Positions 54,068-62,178 of a stretch of DNA of 64,000 bases are shown here, piece after piece; the first letter of the stretch is position 1; every line of letters begins with the position of its first letter. The position numbers and the translations under genes were made by a program. The notes under the pieces are model-generated. The model was not told where the DNA came from. It saw only the letters and a list, made by a program, of their open reading frames with translations, and did no database searches. The DNA lies in assembly GCF_016808095.1 (NCBI RefSeq), contig NC_068971.1, positions 8,506,501 to 8,570,500 of the forward strand, given 5' to 3'. This stretch comes from Vigna angularis (Eukaryota; Streptophyta; Magnoliopsida; Fabales; Fabaceae).

Positions 54068-55729
54068 ATGTCGATTCGAACAAACAAGATGAAAGCAGTA
54101 GCCGTGTTGATGAAGCAGTTGACGAAAGCAAAGAACGAATTCCATGAAAAGGGAAGAGATGAATCATTTGAGAAGAAATTGGAGAAGTTGAGGTTGGATC
54201 TGAACAGAATAAAGGATGTGTTTGTGGAAGTGAAGAAGAATGAAGAAAAACTGCTTGACACATTAGCAGAGGTGTATGTGCATCTTCACAGGTTAGACCG
54301 TAAGAAGCTGGATGAAGACATGGAGGGCATTTGCAAGAGGATTAGAGATTCCGCTCACAATTTGCTCCCAACGCTTGTTTTTGACGACTCATATAAGGAG
54401 GAGGATGACAGGGGCTCACCACAACAATTGGTGCAGCCCCCTCAAAGGCAGAGTTTGACTGCGGGAGATGTTAACATCCCAGACGATCAATTATATTATT
54501 TCTTGTGTCTCCTAATTTTTCCTGAGAACGCTATCATAAGGAAAGGAATTGCAATTAATTTGTGGATTGCAGAGGGTTTGATTACAGAGAAGGAAACAGC
54601 AGATGAATTGGGTGAGGATGTGGTTCATAAGCTTTTGGAATTGAAGGTGATTGTACGCTACGGTAGTACAAACGATCCCCTTGTCAATAAATTTCAAATT
54701 CCTCATGACATCCGTAGTCAGTTCAAGTTTTATTTAGATCGAGATCTAAAGTCTATTAGACCACGGCATTTACTGCTTTATAGAAAAAAATTTACAATAG
54801 GTGGAATTGATACAAAAAATGTTACTTCATTTAATATTTTTAATATTGGCACAAGTTATCTGAATTTTGGACCGCAATGGGTCACCGATTCATTCAAGAA
54901 TATAGAAGTGCTTCAACTTGGGCGTTGGCAAGATTCACCTATACATCATATTGAAGTTGGGAGTGAAGAATTCTTGAAAGAGTTGATAAAGTTAAAGGGG
55001 TTGAAATATCTGAGTCTCCGTGGGATATCAAGAATATTCAAGCTTCCATCCTCCGTTGCTAAACTTGAAAGTCTACTAATTCTTGATCTGAAAGCTTGCC
55101 ATAATTTAGAGACACTACCTGATGATATTTCATCAATGAAAAGTCTGACACATCTGATTATGTCCGATTGTTGCTTACTGGAGGCCATGCCAAAGGGGAT
55201 TGAGAAGCTCACTAATCTCCAAGTCCTCAAGGGATTTTTAATAACCACTTCTGAAAAGACTCCTTGCACAGTATCAGATCTTGCTAATAATTTGACAAAT
55301 TTAAGGCGACTCAGCATACGTATTGGAAGTGAGGCCGTGTCAAGGGATTTTGTTTTCCCAAGTTTGCAAAATTTTCCATCACTGAAGCATCTGAAAATAT
55401 CTTGGAGTGTGTCTGACCCAAGGTCTCTTAAATTTTTTATCCATTGGCCAGTAAGTTTGAGAAAGTTGCATCTTGAATGTTTTCATGGAAAGAGTCTTCT
55501 AGAATTTCTACCGAGGGGATATGAAATACTAGATGAGCTAAATATAACTGGAGGAAAACTGGAAAATATATTTTTAGACACACGGTGGAGGGTGAAAATA
55601 CTTCGTCTGAAGTACCTTAAGCAATTGAATGTCGATACAGACGATTTGAAAATATCATTTCCTTTCCTACAATACTTAGAGATTAAACAAATTTCAAACC
55701 ATTCATACATTGAGCGTACATATGAATAG
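54068..55729 (+). CDS. NB-less NLR-like protein (coiled coil, winged helix, ZAR1-like LRR), gene E
   Basis: 553 uninterrupted residues, starting MSIRTNKMKAVAV right after the leader intron. Residues 1-105 are a charged coiled-coil-like region (LRLDLNRIKDVFVEVKKNEE). About 105-140 is an acidic, proline/glutamine-rich linker. 142-225 is an NLR winged helix (LLIFPENAIIRKG, INLWIAEGLITEK, ELGEDVVHKLLELKVI) ending in PHDIRS at 212-217, a close match to the MHD site of NLRs. LRRs follow to the C-terminus (LPDDISSMKSLTHLIMSDCC, LTNLQVLKGFL, LRKLHLECFHGKS). As in gene C, the NTP-binding subdomains are absent. It is highly similar to gene C in sequence and layout. An NLR partner, decoy or signalling adaptor role is inferred; the family name comes from recall of ZAR1/RPP13-like proteins. 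Confidence 0.87.
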   Translation: MSIRTNKMKAVAVLMKQLTKAKNEFHEKGRDESFEKKLEKLRLDLNRIKDVFVEVKKNEEKLLDTLAEVYVHLHRLDRKKLDEDMEGICKRIRDSAHNLLPTLVFDDSYKEEDDRGSPQQLVQPPQRQSLTAGDVNIPDDQLYYFLCLLIFPENAIIRKGIAINLWIAEGLITEKETADELGEDVVHKLLELKVIVRYGSTNDPLVNKFQIPHDIRSQFKFYLDRDLKSIRPRHLLLYRKKFTIGGIDTKNVTSFNIFNIGTSYLNFGPQWVTDSFKNIEVLQLGRWQDSPIHHIEVGSEEFLKELIKLKGLKYLSLRGISRIFKLPSSVAKLESLLILDLKACHNLETLPDDISSMKSLTHLIMSDCCLLEAMPKGIEKLTNLQVLKGFLITTSEKTPCTVSDLANNLTNLRRLSIRIGSEAVSRDFVFPSLQNFPSLKHLKISWSVSDPRSLKFFIHWPVSLRKLHLECFHGKSLLEFLPRGYEILDELNITGGKLENIFLDTRWRVKILRLKYLKQLNVDTDDLKISFPFLQYLEIKQISNHSYIERTYE

Positions 55730-56990
55730 GATGGTGATTGGAAAAGAGAAGTGAAGCTGATGTTGTAAAATGTTGTATATACTTATTTTGTTCTCTCAAT
55801 AGTTGTTATTTACAAAATGTTATTCCCAAATGTCTACACTGCTGTATATAGACTCAACAAAAGTTGAAATAATAAGGAATCAATAAATATCTATTTATCT
55901 CTCTATACATATAATTTGCTCACATATTTTATTTCATACATAATCTTATAGAAAAACATAATTTAAACGTTTTAATAAAAAATATTATATATTCTTAATT
56001 ATATTTTATTATATATACAGAAAGAGAGTTTATATTTATGCATTATATTATAAAAATAATAAAAAATTAAATTGAAATTATTGTAAGAAAATATTTTGAG
56101 CAAAATATTATAAGTCAAATACGGGTCTGTATTTAACAATTTTGTATATTATGTAATTTCTTATATGTTTCCCTTATACGAAAATGAAATGAAATAACAT
56201 AATAGAAATAAAATAATTTTAAAAACAAGTTAAATAATTAAAATAAAATAAAATTATATGACACATAATAGTAATTAGTAAAATATAGTACACAATATTA
56301 TTAAAATTCAAATATAAAGAGAAAATAATTAAGTAAAATAAATCATTTTACGTCATTATTGAAAAGGAAAAAAATATAAAAATTAGGATACATACGAAAA
56401 TTAAATGATTGAGAAAACAAAAGGTGGTTTTATTTTTCATGACAGAGTTTTAATGTTGAAAATTACTATTTTTGTTTAATGTTCATATTAGTGGTCAATC
56501 ATTTTAAATTATTCACTAAAAAAATAGAATATACTATCACTTATAACACACTAGTGCACTCAAGTAAAATAAACCTTTTATGATAGATGTTCTAACGTAG
56601 TTTTAACAAAATCCTTGTATTTTCAAACATAATAAATTTATAGATTCTCTGTTTGAGGAGAAGTAAAAATCAAACTTTTTGGTGTCATTAAAGTAAGAGG
56701 TACCCAAAATGACGTGAAACTTTTGTGATGTAATTCCTTCCTTCAAATCCTACTAAAACTGGAAATTATGATTCAGAATTAGCTTCCCTCCATGTCAAGT
56801 ATACTTTCCTTCAAAACTATCTTTAGCTATATAAGATCGTATTTGAATCGTTTAAAGCATCTTAACTATTTGAGAATTTTCTATCCAGAGGAGGAATATC
56901 TTCCACAATATTTTGTTAATGTTTTCCTTCTCTTGAAATTCCTCATGGTGTTTGGTTAAATATACCTTGAGTTTTTTTTTTCTTTTCATA

Positions 56991-56992
<2 letters not shown>
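55730..56992. repeat. Family 3'-flank block (copy 4) joined to another upstream block
   Basis: 55900-56520 matches the blocks at 15743, 38150 and 41520. From ~56580 the sequence is again the family upstream block (GTACCCAAAATGACGTGAAAC, AAGTATACTTTCCTTCAAAA), so a further unit once followed but its gene is gone. Confidence 0.65.

Positions 56993-57054
<62 letters not shown>
56993..57054. repeat. (AT)n microsatellite
   Basis: It is at the same place in the upstream block (after CTTTTCATAATATA) as the tract at 53172. It ends exactly where the CACTA element starts. Confidence 0.95.
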
Positions 57055-57056
<2 letters not shown>

Positions 57057-57058
<2 letters not shown>

Positions 57059-57370
57059 TATGTCAAAAAATAATTTTTATACTGGTTAAAAAAAACTTTT
57101 TATACTAGTTTTTGAACAAGTATAAAAGTAAGGGGTATATAAGATTTTCACTTTTTTACACCGGTTCTAGAAAAGGTGTAAAATGTGTAAACTTTTACAC
57201 AAGTTTTGTCTGCAATAGGTATAAAAGTTTGATATTTATATAGGGAATAAACTCTTTTACACATGTTTATGTTAGACCAGGTATAAAAGAGTATCACTTT
57301 TATTACTGTGCTATTATAATGTGACAAAACAAGATTTTTTATACCTCTTATGAGTTTAATCGTTATAAAA
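57057..57370 (+). mobile_element. CACTA-type transposon end
   Basis: It starts CACTATGTCAAAAAATAATT and carries subterminal repeats of the type TTTTTATACTGGTT, TTTTTACACCGGTT, CTTTTACACATG in both directions. CACT(A) ends with short subterminal repeats fit the CACTA superfamily. The opposite end was not found, so it is probably truncated by the antisense LTR. Confidence 0.6.
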
Positions 57371-57540
57371 AGTGAAAGTTTTTTTAAAATATTTGATTTG
57401 TATGTGCTATTATCTAAGCAAAATAATCAATATTGTTTTTATTAACAGATCAAAATGTAATATTTACCTAACAAAAGTTCTTAAATACATTTACCTAACA
57501 TACTTACTTAACATAGTTACACATAAAATAGTTTCTAACC
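57371..57540. other. AT-rich segment, possibly CACTA interior
   Basis: No gene or clear repeat; it contains repeated TTTACCTAACA. Confidence 0.35.
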
Positions 57541-59620
57541 ACATAAGTATGGGGTGAATCAATTAAAACTCGTGTGTATTCTAACCACAGGAAGCAAATG
57601 CACCATAAAGATCAAGGTTTTTACAACAAGTTTTTTATCGAGACCTCACGTCAAAAATATAAAACACCTCTCTAACCCTCTAATATAATATAGGCAGTAA
57701 ACAACAAGACCAACAGCAAGAACACCCTCTTCTACTGTCTAACCCTTTGAGGCACCCTCAAAGTCAAGAACACCATTGTTCTTCTTCTTGTAATCACAAC
57801 AAGGAAACCAAGCCAATCTTCAAACGATTGCAAATCTTGATCACACAGTAAACACCCAAATGTGTAGATTGATCAGACGTTTGAAACACAACAAGTCTTG
57901 CTCCTCAACAAATCTCAGAATCCTTGGTCACCACGGTCAATCTTGATTTGGAGCTTTTCCCTTCTCTGTAAGATCACACAACTTTCTGTAAAAAAATATG
58001 AAAGTGTTAAAATCACAAAAAGTTCTTACGAAATTCAAAATAGCATCAATTTATAGTTAAACACATATCAGATGCATTTTAATCGACTTTGCTACTAATG
58101 TAATCGAATACACCATTCTGTTATAACAGTTTAGCAGCAATCACAGTAATTAATTGAATATACAATTAATGCAATCGACTATCATTTAATGGTTGCTCAA
58201 CACAATTAAAAATATGATCGTTATGTTTGTTGTGACACACATTTAATAGTTTTTCAAAACATCAACCAACTTAGTCGAATACAATCACATGCAATCGATT
58301 AATCAATAATACTTAGCACATTTTTGAAAACTTTTCTTCTTGAAAAATCTCACAGCACACTTGAAAAGATTCTGTGCAAACACACGAGTTTTAATTGATT
58401 AACCCCATAATGTAATTGACTTAAAACTGTTATTTTGCCATATATTTAAAGTTCAACTAAAGTGTATGTGGTTTTCCTTTTCCAAAAAAATATGTCATGA
58501 ATACACATATTGATGGAAGACCATCTAAGACACACATTGGACCTCTTACTAGAGCCATGGCAAAGAGGATTCAAGAGGAAGAAGGATCACCTACCATTTT
58601 GCTTCTATGGAAGGTAATTTACATTAATCCTTCTTCCCATAATTAAAAGCACATTTTTTTTTGCTTTGTAGGATTAATAAAATTGGAGGGAGCAGATGCC
58701 AGCATAGCATTTGATCAGGTGAAAAGAGAGACTTGGAGGGAGAAGCTTGCTGCCAAAGCTATCAAAAAGCTTAGCCAATAACCTAGCTAGCCCAACGTTT
58801 CAGAATTGGTGTTGTCTCACGTGTGCTGCTGAGTTGGAATGAGGCATGTTTGAAGCTGAAGCAAATTGGCGCCTTTTTCTTTAATTTCATTTGCTTTTGG
58901 ATTGAATTTCATTTCAGATTTGAGGCTCTTATCTTCCTATAAATAGGAGACCTCTTCCCTTTTTTGGGATACTTTTGAGCTTAATGATATGCTGCAGAAT
59001 TTGCTTTCCAGCTTTTGTGCTCTTAAGTCACCTTTGATTTACTACTTCTTCTCCTTTCCTCAAGCTTCCTTCCTCTGTAGGAAGGCCCTCTGAGCTGTGA
59101 GGCTTCAGTCATACACCTTTCCTCCATTAACACACCTCAAACACTACACCATTTCATCAATCCGCTGCACCATCATTCACTACTGGTTTCTTCTGGTCTG
59201 GAGCCTCTGTTTGCACGTTTCCAGCTGGGATTAGTTTCCATCAAGTGGTATCAGAGCTTAGGTCGTCCACGCACCAAGAGCTAAGCTATTTCATCAATCC
59301 GTTGCACCATCATTCACTACTGGTTTCTTCTGGTCTGGAGCCTCTGTTTGCACGTTTCTAGCTGGGATTAGTTTCCATCACATATAAAATCACATATTTA
59401 ACACAGTGATATGCAATGAACAACACGATCATATTCTCATATATGCTTATACAAATTTAACACAGTAAAGAACAACATATAATATGTAAACACAGAACAT
59501 GTAATACAGAATATACATGTGTTATTAATTATGTGTTGTTATAATAAAAAACATAGATATTTCTGAGATTGGGTTAAGCAACACCTGTGCTCCCCCTATC
59601 AACAATCTCAACAGTTTAGT
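57541..59620 (-). mobile_element. Antisense copia-type LTR interrupted by a nested retroelement
   Basis: 57541-58460 and 59385-59590 appear to be parts of one LTR in reverse orientation. Near 59590 the plus strand reads CTCCCCCTATCAACAATC, the complement of a polypurine tract, and at the left edge GGGTGAATCAATTAAAACTC resembles the reverse of SIRE/Tork LTR ends. The segment has several degenerate TAATCGA/CAATCGATTAATC boxes. The primer site and the second LTR are not visible. Confidence 0.5.
58490..59382 (+). mobile_element. Nested, heavily deleted LTR element: pol tail, LTR, primer site, LTR tail
   Basis: 58498-58615 reads MNTHIDGRPSKTHIGPLTRA then MAKRIQEEEGSPT, a 3' pol/gag-pol tail of gypsy type. 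An LTR follows, ending GGGATTAGTTTCCATCA at 59250. TGGTATCAGAGC (tRNA-Met site) starts at 59253. The last ~95 bp of the LTR are then repeated at 59289-59382. So LTR, primer site and LTR end are directly joined. Confidence 0.6.
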
Positions 59621-59846
59621 CATCTTTAAAGGTGTTGTTTTAGTGCTTTTAACAAATATCCTAAACCATTAAACATTATTTCATTTAGACATTATGTTAA
59701 ACTTCAATGCAAGACTTGCTTAGACATTATGTTTAACAAATACACATGTTAAAATGAAACATGTATCAGAAATATAACGATGGAAGCACGTCCAGGCATC
59801 ATGTTAGGATAGCTTCTCTCAAAGCAAAGCAGCAGCTGAATGGAGA
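59621..59846. other. Intergenic or antisense element interior, nothing recognised
   Basis: AT-rich, with a short repeat TTAGACATTATGTT. No coding signal seen. Confidence 0.35.
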
Positions 59847-60061
59847 TCAGACCCTGCTAATAATTTGACAAAACTAAGGAGACTCAGCATACATATAGGA
59901 ACTGCTGCCATGGTCAGGGATGGGGAGTTTGAAAGTTTGGAAAATTTTCCTGCATCTCAAAATATCTTGGAGTGTGTCTAACCCAAGGTATGCTAAACTC
60001 GTATCCTTTTGCCAGTAGGTTTGAGAAAGTTGCATCTTGAATGTTTTCTTGGAAAAAGTTT
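59847..60061 (+). pseudogene. RPP13-like/ZAR1-like LRR fragment F, split by a MULE
   Basis: CTGCTAATAATTTGACAAAA to CATCTTGAATGTTTTCTTGG aligns with the LRR part of gene E (DLANNLTNLRRLSIHIG through LRKLHLECF). There are small deletions (loss of SLKHL near 59950) and frame breaks. Homology ends at 60061, where the MULE begins. Confidence 0.85.
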
Positions 60062-61054
60062 GGCTTAAACCCTCCCTTGGTCCTCATTTTTGTATGAAAA
60101 TATCATTTCAGTCCTCATGTTTTCATCTGTTTGAATTTAGTCATATTTTTTGTAAAAATGAACACATTGTACCCTAACCGTTAAGTGGTCTCAGAAGGCG
60201 TTAAATTAAGGCCATGTGGTGCACAGAGAATGTGCTGATGTGTGTTGCTCATTTACGTGGAGTGTTTTGATTAAATAAACAGTGCTGATGTGACATTATT
60301 TACTTCCCTTTATTCACTTTAGGGATATCAGAATTAGGGATTTGAAATTGGAATAGGGGATTTCATTTCCTTATTGCGAGACGAAGCGGAAGACGATCAC
60401 CAACTGCAATCTTGGACAAGACGAAGAGAATCCAACCGATAGTTGACGCGAACTAAGGTAAGGTATTTCGTTTCGTGTTTGGTTTTCTATTTGAACGTAT
60501 AAATGTCTTTTTGCTTTTACGAACACGTGCGTCTTCGACAATTGGGTTTTTGTTTTGGTCTGTAACAATTTTTATAATGATTTGTGGTCCCCATTTTGCA
60601 TGTTTAATTGTTACATTGTAGTTTAGACATTGTGGTCCCGAATTTTCTTTGTTGAATTGTTTATCAGCTGTAGTGGTCCCCTGTCTATGAGTGTTTTGTT
60701 AGTGGGGATGTTACTTTGTTCCCTGTCCCCCTGTCTGTGTCGATGTGAGTGTTTAGTTGGTGAGTGAGTGTTCCCGAAGTGGTAGGACTATAATATTCCA
60801 AAGATTTGTTAACCCCCATAATGTATAGGTTATAAAAGCAACTTGTTCATATGGATAATGAACGTATTAAAGTTGTGGTCCACCATTGTGGAGATTTTGT
60901 CAGTGATGATAATCGGCAGTTAAAATTTGATGGAGAGAGAGCAGAATGGTCTTGTGATCCAGACCTGTGGAGCTATTTTGGCATAGTAGCCTCGGTCAAA
61001 GAATTAGGTCATATGTGTTGTAAAATTGCTGACAAAATCACGAACAGAATTTCC
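60062..61054 (+). mobile_element. Mutator-like element, 5' part
   Basis: It starts GGCTTAAACCCTCCCTTGGT exactly where the LRR fragment stops, typical of a legume MULE terminal repeat (TTTTTGTATGAAAATATCAT, CATTTCAGTCCTCATG). A leader (60360-60840) follows, then the start of a transposase gene. The element is cut at 61055 by an antisense copia LTR; the far end is outside the window. Confidence 0.7.
60851..61054 (+). pseudogene. MULE transposase N-terminus (PB1-like domain), interrupted
   Basis: MDNERIKVVVHHCGDFVSDD then FDGERAEWSCDPDLWSYFGI and VASVKELGHM match the PB1-like N-terminal domain of plant MuDR transposases (V.HHGG.F ... D.D.WSYFE ... VKELGY). The usual GG is CG here. The frame ends in a TGA belonging to the inserted LTR, so the DDE transposase core is separated from it. 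Confidence 0.75.
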
Positions 61055-61800
61055 TGAGGCGTGTAGAGTCACTGTCCTTAAGGACTTATCCGCGGTGTAT
61101 TGTGCAAGTCCCCCAAGATACAACAGGAACTTCCCAGAATATATCTGAGGATCTCAGAACTAGCAAGAAACTCTCTAAAGTATATACCCAGGATATGAGA
61201 TATAGACAACAAGATAGGAGGTTAAGAAATCAAAAGAGAAAATAATAAAGGTTGGAAATGGTATTTTTTGTACTGCACCCTTAGAATGGAAGAGGAGCTC
61301 TTTTTATAGAGCTAGGTGCAAATGGGAACGTTGCTATAGAAACGTTGCCAGAGAAACGTTACAAAGGAACGTTGCAAAGGAACGTTGCAAAAGTTTCTTT
61401 TGCAATATTTTAATAATATTTCACAATAATCCCCCACATATTGCAAAAGAAAGTTAAAAGAAAATGTCTTTGATCCAAACAGTTCTGTCTCAAAAGTGAT
61501 TTCTCTTTTGCAGGTAATCCTTTTTCAAAAGAAAGATATGTCATCTTTGTGTAAACTTGGAAAATGATTGTATATAAAGCAATAGCGCAAATCTTTGTTC
61601 TGATGGATAATCAAAGATTGAAAGTAAGATAAGAGTATTTATATCCTGGGTCTTATAAGATGTAATGCATCAGAGCTGGTATAGCAAGCTATATGAACCA
61701 GTCTTAGATCGAGAAACTTAACACACAATGTAATTGGTATAGCAAGCTATATGAACCAAAGACACTTGACGTGTGTTAGAGGTTTATCAATCACAATACA
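61055..61800 (-). repeat. 3' LTR of antisense copia element
   Basis: 746 bp; in its own orientation TGTATTGTGATTG...CGCCTCA. On the plus strand it includes the complement of a TATA region (TTTTTATAGAGCTAGG near 61292) and repeated GAACGTTGC/GAAACGTTGC units at 61325-61392. Confidence 0.75.
61325..61395. repeat. Short AACGTTGC repeats in copia LTR
   Basis: Six units of GAAACGTTGC / GGAACGTTGCAAA with palindromic AACGTT cores lie just upstream (in LTR orientation) of the TATA region. Confidence 0.8.
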
Positions 61801-62178
61801 CCCCCACAATTCTTGCTGTTATCGCTGTGTTGCGCTAATTAGGCCATGCGCGTGCCCGGTATTCATGAGTGCTCTAGAGATCACGCCAAGATCTCATACA
61901 AGCGGCCCCACTTGACACTCATATAGGTGATTTCATCAAGTGTATGCTGCAAATCATACACCACCCGTAAGGGATATGAAGATCATTAAAAACTTTAAGC
62001 TAAAATTCTTTCACCACATAGAATTTTAACAATAAAGTTTAACCTCTCATAATGCAGTCTCTAGCACTTTCACTCACACCATAGGAAGGGACATAATTGA
62101 TTAGAATCAGTTTAGTGCTATCAGAACTAACAAGTGACTTGTTTTTACCCATATGAACCTTATTCATGGGATCTCCAA
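61801..62178 (-). other. Non-coding stretch between copia pol and 3' LTR
   Basis: It contains the complement of the purine tract and no open frame of note. Confidence 0.5.
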
